The translations under genes were made by a program, and so were the position numbers. The notes under the pieces are model-generated. The model was not told the DNA's origin and ran no database searches. It was given only the letters and a program-made list of their open reading frames with translations. A stretch of DNA of 64,000 bases. Source: Euphorbia lathyris (Eukaryota; Streptophyta; Magnoliopsida; Malpighiales; Euphorbiaceae). The first letter of the stretch is position 1, and each line of letters begins with the position of its first letter. Location of the stretch: NCBI RefSeq assembly GCF_963576675.1, contig NC_088911.1, forward strand, positions 92,223,256-92,287,255, written 5' to 3'. This document shows, piece by piece, positions 21,887-34,075 of the stretch.

Positions 21887-22390
21887 CTTAATTTAATGCT
21901 CGCAGCAAATCTTAATACCTTTTCATCCCTTAATTTTAACACTATTTAGTCCGTTGCGGTCATTGTATGCTTGAGATTGTGTGATCAATTTTCATATCCT
22001 GTGTTTAGGTAGCTTCCATGACATTAGTGAGATGGGAAAGCGTCACAAGGTATTATGGTGCCTACCAGGTCTTTGCCCTTTTGCTTGTGAGTCATAAAAA
22101 TGTGATTCATGTTGGTGATGGGAGACCGGATTTTCGGTATGAATCCGAACCTATAAGAAATTATAAGTCTTAAGTCTTTTAATCTATCAAATAGGTGTCA
22201 CTCAGTGTGGGGTTAATCAAGTCTAACAAGACAATTAATGTCAAAGAATTTTCAACAACCTTAATCAATTCCCCTGCTACTTTCCCAAATTAAATGCCTC
22301 CATTCTTCAACATCTTTCACCTGCTTCCAAATCATTACTTTTTCACTACCTCTTCAGATTCTCAATCATTTTATCATCATTCAACTTCAA
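21887..22390 (+). promoter_or_regulatory. Upstream region of the receptor kinase gene
   Basis: Lies between the LINE poly(A) and the kinase start codon. The part at 21955-22090 is the duplicated segment also present at 20455-20625. A pyrimidine-rich leader (CTCAATCATTTTATCATCATTC) precedes the ATG. No convincing TATA box could be fixed. Confidence 0.4.
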
Positions 22391-25340
22391 ATGAATATCT
22401 TTTCCCACCTATTTACCACTGCTAATCTTCTCATTCTTCTCTTCAATTTCTCTACTGCTCTTGACATCATTGATTCCTCTCAATCTTTACCCGATGGCCA
22501 AACCATGGTTTCAAAAGGTGGAAGCTTCCAACTTGGTTTCTTCACTCCAGACGGTTCAACCAAACGTTACCTGGGAATTTGGTATGGAAACATCCCAGTT
22601 AAAACTGTTGTTTGGGTTGCAAACCGGAACAATCCAATCAATGATTCTTCTGCTTTGTTGACCATAAACACTGCAGGTAATCCTGTTCTTCTCACTCAGA
22701 ATCGGACTCATGTTGTTTGGTCAGCCTCTAACTTAACAAAAGACGCACAAGATCCTATTTTACAGCTTCTGGATTCAGGAAATCTGGTTTTGAGAAACAA
22801 AAATGATGCTGATTCAGGTCTCTACTTATGGCAAAGCTTTGATTATCCAAGTGACACGCTCCTACCAGGAATGAAACTAGGGTGGGACTTAAAAACAGGA
22901 ATCAATAGGTATTTATCATCATGGAGGACTTCAAATGATCCATCTGTAGGAGACTTTAGATGGGAAGTAGAATTGCAGAGTAATCCTCAGTTAGTAATGT
23001 GGAAAGGCACAGAGAAATTCTACACCAGTGGCCCCTGGACTGGCACTTCATTCAGCGGCGGCCAGACACTAAAGCCTAACCCAATTTTCACCTACAAATT
23101 CGTTTCAAATGAGAATGAGGTATATTACATGTTCAACCTCAAAAATAGTTCTTTGTTAACAAGGATAGTTATGGATCAAACAACCTATAACCGTCAGCGA
23201 TACGTATGGAATGATGTTACACATAGTTGGATTGTGTATGATACTGTGCCAAGAGACCGTTGTGATAATTATGGGCTATGTGGTGTTTATGGAATTTGTA
23301 TGATCAATGAATTGCCAGTTTGTCAATGTTTAAAAAGATTCAGTCCTAATTCATTACAAGGATGGAATTCAATGGACTGGTCTCAAGGGTGTGTGAGGAA
23401 TAAGCCATTGAATTGTGACAAGGGAGATGCATTTGTTAGATATGACAGATTAAAATTGCCTGATCCTTCACATTCTTGGGTCAGTAAGACCATGACTCTC
23501 AGGGAATGCAGAGCTAAATGTTTGCAGAATTGTTCGTGTATGGCATATTCCAATGCAGATTTTACAGGACAAGGCAGTGGATGTACCATTTGGTTTAATG
23601 ATTTGGTAGATTTTAGACAATTTCCAGATGGAGCACAACACCTTTATATTCGTTTGAATTCATCAGAAATAGGTATGCCCGTTTGATCAATTGTTTTGGT
23701 GATTTATTTATAATTTAGCTCTATTCTAATTATATGCTTTTGCTTTATCTGCTATTGAATATGAAGAGAAAGCAAAGCCTGCAATAAAGATAGTTGCAAT
23801 AGTCTTTGCTTCCATTGCACTGTTCTGCGGCATACTTTTGATCAGTTTTTACATTAAAAAGAGGAATGCAAAGGGTATAGGTAAATGTTCTTCATCTGTT
23901 TTATAGCTCATTCTGTTCTTAATTTTTGAATATTAATAAGGTCTCCCTTTTGAGGGCAAGCAGGAAAAAGTTCAGGGATTTATCAGAACAAAGATAGCCA
24001 AAGTGATGAGATGGAGCTACCAATATTTGAGTTATCTACAATAGTTAATGCCACTAATGACTTTTCAATGGCCAACAAGATTGGTGAAGGTGGTTTTGGG
24101 ACTGTATTTAGGGTAAACATTCTCAATTCCAGGTTAATATATGTCCTCAGAAGAACAACTATATATGTAGAATAAGAATATAACAGCCATTTGACAATTT
24201 TACTTTTTGCAGGGAACTTTGATAGGTGGACTAGAAATTGCTGTGAAGAAGCAATCAAGGAGTTCTGGACAAGGATTAAGTGAATTCAAAACTGAAGTCC
24301 TACTCATCTCCAAACTTCAGCACCGGAATCTCGTGAAACTTCTTGGTTGTTGCATTCAAGGAGAGGAGAAAATGCTGGTTTATGAGTACATGCCGAATGG
24401 AAGCTTGGATTCTTTCATTTTCGGTATATGATACTCAAACTCAGTTTGTAAATATTGTTAACATCATAATGGTTTATGGACTAACATTAAAACATGACCT
24501 TCCAGCTCGAGATACAAGTAAACTGCTCGATTGGGCGACACGATACAACATAATTTGTGGGATTGCGAGAGGCCTTCTTTATCTTCATCAAGATTCAAGA
24601 TTGAGGATTATACATAGAGATCTCAAGGCAAGTAATGTATTACTCGACGGAGAAATGAATCCGAAAATTTCAGATTTCGGGATGGCGAAAACCTTTGGAG
24701 GTGAACAAACTGAAGGAAGCACAAACAGAGTGGTTGGAACTTAGTAAGTACATATATGCCAAACTTGTATAATATTGGTCTAGTCATAACTCATACCAAA
24801 TGTTGTGCAGTGGATACATGGCACCGGAATATGCAACCGATGGTACATTCTCAATTAAATCGGACGTTTTTAGCTTCGGGGTCATAGTGTTGGAGATAAT
24901 AAGTGGAAAAAGAAGTCGGGGATTTTATCATCCAAACCACAACCAGAACCTTATCGGACATGTAAGTTACTCAAGAATCATGATAAACATATCGCATATA
25001 TTCGCATTAACGAATGATCTTTGTATGTTTTATTTAGGCATGGGAATTGTGGAAAGAAGGCAAGTCTCTGGAATTCGTGGATTCGTTGGTGGGAGAATCG
25101 AGTGATTTATCGCAGGTGATGCGATGCATCCACATTAGTCTATTATGTGTGCAACAGCATGCTGATGAGAGGCCAAGCATGGGGTCTGTGATATTGATGC
25201 TAAGCAGTGAAATATCTCTGCCTCAGCCAAAGGAACCTGGCTTTTTAAAGGATAGTAAAGGTTCATTTTACTTTGAATCTTCGTCAAGCAACATTGAATC
25301 CACCAATGACGTCTCATTCTCATTGCTCCATCCTCGATAA
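22391..25340 (+). CDS. G-type lectin S-receptor-like serine/threonine-protein kinase (seven exons)
   Basis: A plasma-membrane receptor kinase that senses extracellular ligands and phosphorylates Ser/Thr inside the cell. Exons inferred from GT/AG sites and phase: 22391-23672, 23767-23880, 23964-24112, 24213-24423, 24506-24743, 24811-24961 and 25038-25340, giving about 815 residues, normal for the family. Order: signal peptide (about 1-23), B-lectin domain, S-locus glycoprotein domain, EGF-like cysteines, PAN domain (about 345-425), transmembrane segment (about 434-457), then kinase. The kinase has GEGGFGTVF, catalytic Lys in EIAVKK (about 527), HRD at 622-624 and DFG at 642-644, and looks active (RD type). 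The seven-exon pattern is typical of this family. No stop or frameshift was found in the spliced frame. A ligand or physiological role cannot be read from sequence. Confidence 0.9.
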
Positions 25341-25647
25341 GATATCATTTTTCTATAATTAGTTGCGAAGCTAATCATGTTTCTTAAACGTTCACAGTAA
25401 TGTGTAGCGTAGTACATTCAGTTTATGTTTAATGTTAGTTGATTTTTCCAAACATTTTCTCCTATCTATTTGTTTGCTTTTAAAATGTTCCGTCTGCCCA
25501 TAAAACTATGAATTAATTGCCAGAGAGAATGAATAGAGATATGAACTTCAACTTCAGCTTTAACAAAATATTATTAGTGTATCAATAGATTTTAATAGAG
25601 AGAAAGAACAACCTAAAGACCGTTTAACCAGCTGCAAACTGATTAAT

Positions 25648-25685
<38 letters not shown>

Positions 25686-25945
25686 AAAAGCTTAAAGGCT
25701 TAAAGCTCAATATAACCCTCAAACTATATTTTATCCCCAAACTTCAAAAACCATAAACCAGCACTCTATTCTTTTCATGAATCACCAATCAGCCCCCTCT
25801 ATCAAACCTTGTTAATTTCTCCTCCCAATAATAATATCTTAAGAGTTTCTGGACCACAAAAATTAATATCTGAATATTAAAATAAAATAAAATAAAAGTT
25901 TAATACATCATTTGCTCTTTAAATATGTTCAAAAAGTTTGATGGC
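25341..25945. other. 3' flank of the kinase gene and spacer with AT microsatellite
   Basis: Contains the likely 3' UTR, an (AT)n microsatellite at 25650-25682 and an (AAAAT)n run near 25880-25897. No further gene is seen. Confidence 0.6.
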
Positions 25946-28276
25946 CTTTACAGCAGGTCCCAAACCCGGACAAAGGAGGAGGGTTGCGGTAGGTGTGTGG
26001 CGGCCAGCGTAAAACTTAGCCACATCTTATGACATGAACCATACTATAAACATCGTTGGGGCGTTCCCTACTCAGCGACGCGCTGCACTTCCTAGACTCG
26101 GGTGTAGTGATAAATGTGCAAGGGTTGCTAGGTCGTGCCCCCGAAGCGGCGCGCCATCCCAGGACCCGGGGGTGGTGTCAAATATGCAAGGGTTGCGGGT
26201 AAATAAGCTAGTCCACGGTAATAGTAGGGGTAGGGGTAGTGGTAAGGGTAGTAGGTTACGCTTTGGGACATAGAACATAGGTTCTTTGACAGGAAGATTA
26301 GCTGAAATTGTAGATGTTATGAAGAGGAGGAGAATAAATATAATGTGCCTACAAGAAACCAAGTGGGTTGGAGCCAAGGCTAGAGAGATAGCTCCTTGGG
26401 GTTATACGCTTTGGTACTCAGGAAAGGATAATGGTAGAAATGGAGTAGGTATTCTTATTGATAGGGAGTATATTGATGATGTAGTAGCGGTGTTTAGGAA
26501 GAGCGATAGAATTATGAGTGTTAAGCTAGTGATAGGGGATGAGGTTGTGAATGTCATTAGTGCATATGCGCCACAAATAGGATTAGATGTCTCTATAAGA
26601 CAAGCTTTTTGGGAGGACTTAGAGGAAGTGGTGCAACAGGTTCCTAGGGATGAAAAAATGGTACTGGGGGGGGGGTGATCTCAATGGACACGTGGGTTCT
26701 AGGCGAGATGGGTTTGAGAGTGTTCATGGAGGGTATGGTTTTGGAGATAAGAATGAAGCAGGAAATGATATTTTGGAATTCGCATCAGCCTATGACTTGA
26801 GTATCATGAACACATGGTTTATGAAGAGAACATCCCATCTAGTGACTTATCGGAGTGGCGGTAATGCGAGCCAAATTGACTTCTTCTTAGTAAGGAGTGC
26901 TTGGAGAAAGAGTTATATTGATTGTAAGGTGATCCCTGGTGAGAGTACGACAACCCAACATAGAGTAGTGGTGCTTGATTTTCGAAGTAGGAAATGTATA
27001 AGAAAACAAACACCACAAGTAGAGACTAAGATTAAGTGGTGGAAATTGCAAGAGGAGAATCAACAAAAATTTGTGGATGAGATGACCAAAAAAGATGTTT
27101 GGACTTGTAATATGGATTTAGATATAGATTCGATATGGACTAAGATGGAGCATAGTATAAGGGAAGTAGCTAAGGAAGTTCTAGGGGAATCTAAAAGTAG
27201 CATGCTACCGGGTAAGGACACATCTTGGTTGACAGAAGAAGTACGACAAGCAGTAAAGAGTAAGCGAGAATCCTATAAAATATTGGGGAAATGTAGGAGT
27301 GACGAGAACTACGAAAAATACAAAGAGGCTAAAAGGGAAGTAAAGAAGGTCATACGAGATGCTAGAGGTGAATCAGGATCTGTATACAAGTCTGGATACG
27401 AAATAAGGGGAAAGAGACATATATAGAATTGCTCGGATGAGATAAGGATATCAAGGAACGATGGAGGTCATATTTTGATGACCTATTTAATGGAGATCGC
27501 AGACAAGATGTTGGAGATATAAGTATCCATCACGATATGATAAATCATGAATGCCTACGGAGAATTCAAAAGGGTGAAGTCAAAATGACATTAAGTAAGA
27601 TGAAGTTGAAGAAAGCAGTAGGACCTGATTGCATCCCTATTGAGATTTGGAGATGTTTGGGAGAAAGAGGAATCAAATGGTTGGCGACGTTCTTCAACAA
27701 AATTTGGAGAAACAATAAGATGCCATCAGAATGGAGGAAAAGTATCTTAATCCCTTTGTATAAGAACAAAGTCGATGTCCAAGATTGTGCCAACTATCGG
27801 GGAATCAAATTAATGAGTCACACTATGAAACTTTGGGAGCGAGTGATCGAACAAAGGCTAAGGAGGACGGTGAAGATCTCAGAAAATCAGTTTGGCTTTA
27901 TGCCGGGAAGATAAACTATGGAAGCCATCCATCTAATGAGACAATTAATGGAGCACTATCGAAATAAGAAGAAAGACTTGCATATGGTTTTCATTGACTT
28001 GGAGAAAGCATATGATAAGGTACCAAGGGAAGTACTTTGGTGGGCATTGATAAGGAATGGCATTTCACGGAAATATATTGACATCATAAAGGACATGTAT
28101 GAGGGAGCATGCACGAGTGTACGTACTAGTGTTGGGAAGACTGAAGAGTTTCCTATTACGATTGGAGTGCATCAAGGTTCCGCACTAAGCCCATTTCTTT
28201 TTGCCATCGTTATGGATGAACTAACGAGTTCACTTCAAGATGGTATACCATGGTGCATGCTGTTTGCAGATGATAT
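25946..28276 (+). pseudogene. RTE-clade LINE, 5' part: endonuclease and reverse transcriptase up to FADD
   Basis: The leader and an N-terminal basic stretch (from ATG 26034) run into an endonuclease (MCLQETKWVG, then GDLNGHVG, IDFFLVR and TTQHRVVV) and a reverse transcriptase (NYRGIKLMS, FGFMPGR, FIDLEKAYDKVPR, HQGSALSPFLF, FADDIV). Damage includes TAG at 26271, a frame change at the G run 26666-26675, a frame change and small deletion around 27360-27450, and TAA at 27912. At 28276 it is cut by a Sirevirus LTR just after the FADD active site. The family is the plant RTE LINE often annotated as craniofacial development protein 2-like. Its continuation is at 47584 and its tail at 59341. Confidence 0.85.
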
Positions 28277-29620
28277 TGTTGGTCCCTTATAACGTTACAA
28301 GTATAGTTCCAAGGGGGGGGGTTAGGAACTATTTAAACTTTTTGTAATTTAGGGCAGACTTCTTTTCTTTAGAGAAAAGGTTTTTAACAGCGGCGCTGAG
28401 TAAATAGCAAGATACTGGCTTAGTCAACTGGTGACTAGGTCAGTTTCTTAACTTGATTCAGGATATAGCACTTAGAGTCTATTCCTGAGCTCAGATGTTC
28501 GATGCGCACAACTCAGCTTGACCTCTTTACTTGGTCAGTTTTTGGTTATTTAAGCAAGCAATATATATAAGGAGTTTAAGGTAAGAAATACGTTACTCAG
28601 CAGATTTATCCAGGTTCGGCTTCTAAGCCTACGTCCTGTCCCCGGAACATGTTTCGAGCTTTCAAATCCTCTACTGAGCTCTTTAAAGGTAGAGCCTCAA
28701 ACCTTTTACATTCTTAGCAACTGAGTATAACAAGAGTACCTTCCTCTATACCTCTACTCAATCCTAATCTCTCGCTGAGTACTATAACCGAGTACTCAGC
28801 CTCTCCTTTCTAATCTCTAGAAATGATAAGTGTTTGTCCTAAACAATGATTGCTAAGACACCTTAGATGATTGAATAATCACTCTAGACTTTTACATAAA
28901 AGATATGAAATTTAGTGTAAGATTGCTTTGCTTTTTGCTTGCAGAACTTGCGTAGAAATTTGGCCAGCGTAATGGCTTGATCAAGTTCTGTGTTGAATGA
29001 AGCTTCTGATGGCACTATTTATAGAGACGTCTTGAGGCATCGGTCATTTTGAATTTCGAAATAACCGTTGGAGGGAAACGGCTTCCTGTCGTTGTCATCC
29101 TGACTTGCTCAGAGCTCTCGGCCAATCAGATTTGAGTATCTTCTGTCCTTGGTCAGCTTTTGGTCAGCTTGGCAGAATGTCTCTCCTTTTATGGTAAAGT
29201 CAACTGGAAAGCATACTGTGTCGTCTGAACTTTACCCAAAGTGGAAACACTTTGTCTGGAAGTTTTCCTTAGCCAGCTGCTGTCTTGTACGCTTTGTCGA
29301 ATCAACTCAGCAACTTCGTTCCGAAGTTGTTCCCTGAAGGTCTTCTAGATCCTTCTTTCGCTGAGTTGCGTTTTGTCCATAACGACAACGTTTTGACATA
29401 CGCGGGCCGAGTTCTCTTGAACCGTTTGACTTGGGCTTTGACTCTTGTATTGGGCTTGGGCCTTTTAATCCTTATGTCTTATAAGCAATTTAACTCAACA
29501 TTGAACAAACACATTAGTAGAATAAATCAAAGCATTTAAACTTAGTGTGTTTAGAATATGTTTTTAATTATACTTAAACAATTTTGTCAAATCAAAATTA
29601 TGTGGAAAGGTGTTTCAACA
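28277..29620 (-). repeat. Element A 3' LTR
   Basis: Reads TGTTGGTCCCTT...GTTTCAACA on the plus strand (1344 bp). It aligns to the LTRs of B and C with many substitutions, and its version of the dyad near the promoter is imperfect (GAATTTCGAAATAACCG). Confidence 0.85.
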
Positions 29621-29735
29621 AACTCCCCCATTTTGATGTTGGCAAAACTATTCAGCGAGGAACTCAGTGTTGAGCTCCCCCATGATAGTTGACCTAATAT
29701 AACTTAGCAAACTCCCCCGTAAGGGTTGAGCTACT
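29621..29735 (-). other. Element A polypurine-like tracts (three)
   Basis: On the minus strand GGGGGAG occurs directly next to the LTR (plus-strand CTCCCCC near 29623) and again near 29677 and 29714. Several such tracts upstream of the 3' LTR are a known hallmark of Sireviruses. Confidence 0.7.
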
Positions 29736-30171
29736 GACTTAGTTTTACTCTAAACATTTAAAGGTTTTAATCGAGTAAGTCTAAGGTCAGTTTTCAGATA
29801 TAGGTCAGCTCATGGATCATATTCTATCTTACTCAGTGTTTCAGCGGAAATTATAGCATTCAGAGAGCACTGAGTAATTTGTTGTTCAATGAGTTTTATA
29901 AGACGATGTTTTATAAACATTCAAGTCAATGTCAAACATGTTATCAGCATTGGGTTCAATCAATAAATTTTATAAGCCTTTAAACATAGCTGATTTAATT
30001 GAAGATACATAATGACATAATACACAACATCGTATAAAAATAATTCATAACTCAGAGTTTGAACAGAAGATGCAAGTATTGATATTTGATATAGATAGTC
30101 AGTGTTTGCAAACAAAAGTTCAAGACAGGCATAGAGACTACATACTTAGCCTATACTGAGCTAGCCTATAT

Positions 30172-32661
30172 CTATTTCTTTCTCTTCTGTTTGGACTGAT
30201 TAGACTCATACTGTGTTCTCGCTTGTTCTTTCTCCCCCGTTTTGTCAGCATCGGGAGGAGGAATCCTAAAGGCGTCGGTTAAGACGGCTCGGGTCAGTTC
30301 TGTGGATAGCGCTTTAAGTCTATCGGCGCTTTCATTGACACCATCAAAGATAGCCACTCCATTATTTGAGACCTCGGAGGGTATATTAAGCTCAGCAGTG
30401 CTGATGATGCTGACTATAAAAGCTTGAGATTTACCTACCCAAGTAAGTGCATCAGTTAGACCAGCAAGGACTTGATGGAATGTCTTCACTAAGGAGGTGT
30501 CATAGTATTGACGCTGAACATTGCTGTGACGTATGTGGTTGAAGGTTTGTCTAGTGATGGACATCATTTCATTTTGCTTCATAGCGTCAGTATCCATCTC
30601 TTGCTTGTTCAGATTCAGCAATCGAACGGCCTCACCAATTTGCTCCACTGAGCACTGAGAATAGGAGACCATTTGCTCGTTGGTTTTGATTTGCTCGGTG
30701 TGAAGCTGAGCAAAGATCATTTTAACTTCATCAGAAGTAGCATAGCATGTGTTCGCAGCTGACAAAGTCTGAACTTGTTCTTGAAGAGCGTTGAGATGTT
30801 GAACTGTTGTCAGCTGGATTTCAGCCAGCTTTGCAATGGAATCCTGTTTAGCTTGCTGTGCTTGAAAGGTAATGATGACATTCAGCAAATCCTTGAATCC
30901 CTTAACTTCGTTGAGAAGCTGAGTGACTTGGGAAAGCTGAGTTGTCTCAATAGTGGAAGACCCAGCAGCAGCAGGAGTAGTTTGTTGAAGGTCTTTGATC
31001 AATGCTTGCACTGAGTCGATTATTCTTTTGCCAGACTCAGTGGCATTTATGTAACTTTGAGAGCCTTCATTAAGTTGTCCAGTGACATGAGTATGACCGG
31101 TTGGAAGAGGAGTCAAGGGAATAACATGGTCAGTGACTGGAAGTGAGTTTCCAATCTGCACTTGTGTTTCAGGTAGAACTGATTGATCGGCAGAGGTGTT
31201 GATTGGAGAAGAAGTAATCCGGATGCTGTCGGTGCTAACTGAGGCAGGAATGTTCTGAGTCAGCACAAGACTTGGATTGACAGCATCGACGGGAATTGAT
31301 TCCACTTGACTCGTAGAATTTGCGGAAGCATTCAAGTCAGCATGTTCCTTTAGTGAAGAAACAGAGGCTTGCTTTTCTAGAGAAGCCGGTGGAGTAGAGG
31401 ATGGTTGCTTTCTGAAAAATTTCAGCTTTAGTGCAGAGGGGTCCTTGGTTGGCTTCTGAATAACAAAGTCAGGAAGGGTTGGTTGTTGAACAGGAATGTC
31501 ACTGACTGTCGTCTGACCTGCCTTAACCAATCTTCTTCTGCGAGGAGGAGGAGTGTCAGCTTGGATAGACTCTCCTGAGTGAGATGGAGAAGTTTCTTCT
31601 TGATCAACTTCTTGATTTAGCATTAAGCTGGTCAGCTTGTTCTTGTACTTGATCAACATTGTGTTGGTCATGTTCTTGTTCTTCTCCAGCAGCCAACTCA
31701 GTATTGGCTTGCTCAGCTTCAACCTCACTGGTTGTTTCCTCATTGTCCTCAGCGTCATCCTGACCGCTGGCCTCTTCTTCTTCGTCATCTTCTGAACTGT
31801 CACCATCTAGCTCTTCCTCAACTTGTGCAATGAACTGATCGTCCAAATGCACCTTATCTTCTTGATGCTCAGCTACAGTTCCTAAACACTGTGTGTAGTG
31901 AGAGTCACCAGGAACAATGACGTCAGTAGGGATAGCATCAATTGGAGTCAGTGAAGAAGACTTCTGCTTCTTTTGAGGTTGCTCATCAGCATCTTGTCTT
32001 TCCTCAATTTCGGGCTCATCTTGCCTACTCCTTTTCTCAGCTGACTTAGGTCTCTCCTGACCTGGTTCAGCAACTGACTTAGGCTTCTTTGCCTTAGGCT
32101 CAGCCTTCTTTGAAGGGGTCTCAACAGCTTTCCTCTTGCGGGCAGCTGGAGCCTTAGTTCTTCTCCCTTTCTTCGGGACAGCTGTTTCCTCAGCTTGTTG
32201 TTCACCAGCAGCAGCAGTTTTTCCTTTCTTCAGAGGCTGATTGAACTTCAAAGCCCTCAGCGAAGCTGCTGTGATTTCAGATCCTCTAGCTTTAACTTCA
32301 TCAGTTAGGTCTATTTGATGATCAATGAGGATCCTGGTGATGAGCGAGCCCAGCCTTAGAGTTCCAGTGCTTCGTAGGAACCCAACAATTAGGAATACTG
32401 GCATGTTGATCGGTTTGTATGTCAGCATATGCCATATGAAGCATTGCTCAAAGTTCGTTGCTGAGGTGGTACAGTTGATCTTAGGATAAATGAAGTAGGT
32501 CAGCAGATATTGAGCCATCTTTTGGTGCTGTCCCATAGAGGAACTGGAGACTTCTCCTGAGTGGCCTTCAGGTTTACAGAAGGTGACTTCGTACCCAGTA
32601 CCGTCATGATCTCCAGATCTTCTCAGCTTTGCTCCTTCATTTTTCAACTTCAGCAAGTTTG
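30172..32661 (-). pseudogene. Element A ORF3, C-terminal part
   Basis: Continues the third ORF from the part at 44102-44536 after the insertion of B. It runs through the end of the N-terminal domain (MGQHQKMAQYLL, CFIWHMLTYKPINMPVF, ITAASLRALKFNQPLKKGK), a basic stretch, an acidic Glu/Gln-rich stretch, and a C-terminal coiled-coil-like half (LHTEQIKTNEQM, EEMDTD-like words) ending in a lysine-rich tail. One frameshift lies near 31620-31800. It lacks the stop codons that B and C share in the linker and before the coiled coil. Confidence 0.75.
32657..32661. other. Target-site duplication GTTTG (left) of element B
   Basis: GTTTG before the 5' LTR of B equals GTTTG at 44102-44106 after its 3' LTR. 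Removing one copy with B rejoins the ORF3 of element A in frame order, which confirms the insertion. Confidence 0.92.
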
Positions 32662-33207
32662 TGTTGAAACACCTTTCCACAGGATTTTGATTTGACAAAA
32701 TTATTTAAGTACAATTAAATATTGTGTAACACACTAAGTCTAAATGCTTTGATTTATTGTTACTAATGTGTTTGTTCAATGTTGAGTTTATAATTGTTAT
32801 AAGACATAAAGATCATAAGGCCCAAGCCCTATATAAAAGTCAAAGCCCAAGTCAAACAAGGCCAAGACCACTCAGCCCGCGTATTACAAAACGCTGCCGT
32901 TGAGTGTTGAAACGCAGCTGAGCAAAGAAGGATCCAGAAGATCCACGTAGACAACTTCGGTAAGAAGCTGCTGAGCTGTCTCGACAAAATGTACAAGACA
33001 GCCGCTGAGCACAAGGCAACTTCCAGACAAGGTATTTCCTCTTTCAGTAAAGAACAGAAGACGCAGGAAGCTGTCTGTTAGACATTACCTGAATTGGAGG
33101 AACATACTGCCACACTGACCGAAGAACAGAAGATGCTGGAATCTGATTGGCTAAGAGAACTGCTGAACAGACTGAGTGAAAACGACATGAAGCCGTTTCC
33201 CTCCAAC

Positions 33208-33232
33208 GGTTATTTCGAAATTCGAAATAACC
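33208..33232. promoter_or_regulatory. 25-bp perfect dyad upstream of the LTR TATA box
   Basis: Arms GGTTATTTCGAA and TTCGAAATAACC meet around a single A. It ends 19 bp before the TATA box and is conserved in the other B LTR (43295-43319) and both C LTRs (48544-48568 and 58627-58651). It looks like a binding site for a dimeric factor. The GAA/TTC spacing does not fit a canonical heat-shock element. Confidence 0.6.
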
Positions 33233-33251
33233 AGATGCCCTCACAGCTCTC

Positions 33252-33260
33252 TATAAATAA
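33252..33260 (+). promoter_or_regulatory. LTR TATA box (element B 5' LTR)
   Basis: TATAAATAA, conserved at 43339-43346 and in the C LTRs, is the likely start signal for the genomic RNA. Confidence 0.65.
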
Positions 33261-34015
33261 AGCTTTCAGAATCCTCATTATATACAGAACTTTGAGCAAA
33301 AGCCGTTACGCTGACCAAAAGCATACAAAAGTTCTGCATCCAAAAGCAAAGCAAATCTTACACTACAATTTCATATCTGTGTAAAAGTCTAGAGTGATTG
33401 ATCTTCAATCATCTAAGGTGTTCTAGCAATTGTTGTTTAGGACAAATCTTAATCATTTCTAGAATTAGAAAGGAGAAGCTGAGTACTCGGTTTTAGTACT
33501 TAGTGAATTAGAATAGAAGTGAGTAGAGGTATAGAGGAAGGTACTCTTGTTATACTCAGCTTCTGATTTGTAAAGGGTTTTTGAGTCTCCACCTTTAAAG
33601 AGCTCAGTAGTGAATTTGAAAGCTCGGAACGTGTTCCGGGGACAGGACGTAGGCTTAGAAGAAGCCGAACCTGGATAACTCCACTGAGTGAAGTATTTCT
33701 AACCCTTAACTCCTTAATATATTGCTTGCTTAATATAAACTAAAAACTGACCAAGTAAAGAGGTCAAGCTGAGTTGTGCGCTGCAAACGACTTAGTTCAG
33801 GAATAGACTCTAAGTACTATTTCCTGACTTAAGCAACGTAACTGACCTAGTCACCAATTGACTAAGCCAGTGTCTTGCTGATTACTCAGCGCCGCTGTCA
33901 TATACTCTTTTCTTAAGAAAAAGAAGTTTGCCCTAATTCTTTAAAAAGGTCAAATAGTTCCTAACCCCCCCCCCCCCTTGGAACTATATTTGCAACCTTA
34001 CAAGGGACCAACAAG

Positions 34016-34028
34016 TGGTATCAGAGCC
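34016..34028 (+). other. Primer-binding site, initiator tRNA-Met
   Basis: TGGTATCAGAGCC two bases after the 5' LTR is the standard copia primer site, complementary to the 3' end of initiator tRNA-Met. Confidence 0.92.
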
Positions 34029-34075
34029 AAAAAGCTCATTGCTAAAGGTCTAACAACCTTGAGTTGATCCATACC

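Larger units (their letters stand above)
32662..34013 (+). repeat. Element B 5' LTR
   Basis: Runs from TGTTGAAACACC to GGACCAACA. Contains the 25-bp dyad at 33208-33232, a TATA box at 33252-33260 and a run of 13 C at 33965-33977. A frame of 96 codons at 33094-33384 spans the promoter and is probably fortuitous. Confidence 0.92.

Noticed and set aside
33208..33232. Heat-shock element in the Sirevirus LTR
   Set aside because: GAA and TTC units are present but without the two-base spacing of a canonical element. It is recorded only as a dyad of unknown use.
33094..33384. A 96-codon frame conserved in the LTRs of B and C (also 43181-43471, 48392-48682, 58475-58765)
   Set aside because: It spans the dyad and TATA box, so most of it is upstream of the transcription start. 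It is kept only because the LTRs are young, and it is absent from the older LTR of element A.
33965..33977. C or G homopolymer runs near LTR ends as terminators or functional tracts
   Set aside because: Their lengths vary between copies (about 9-14), as expected of slippage, and they lie at the LTR end away from the polypurine tract.
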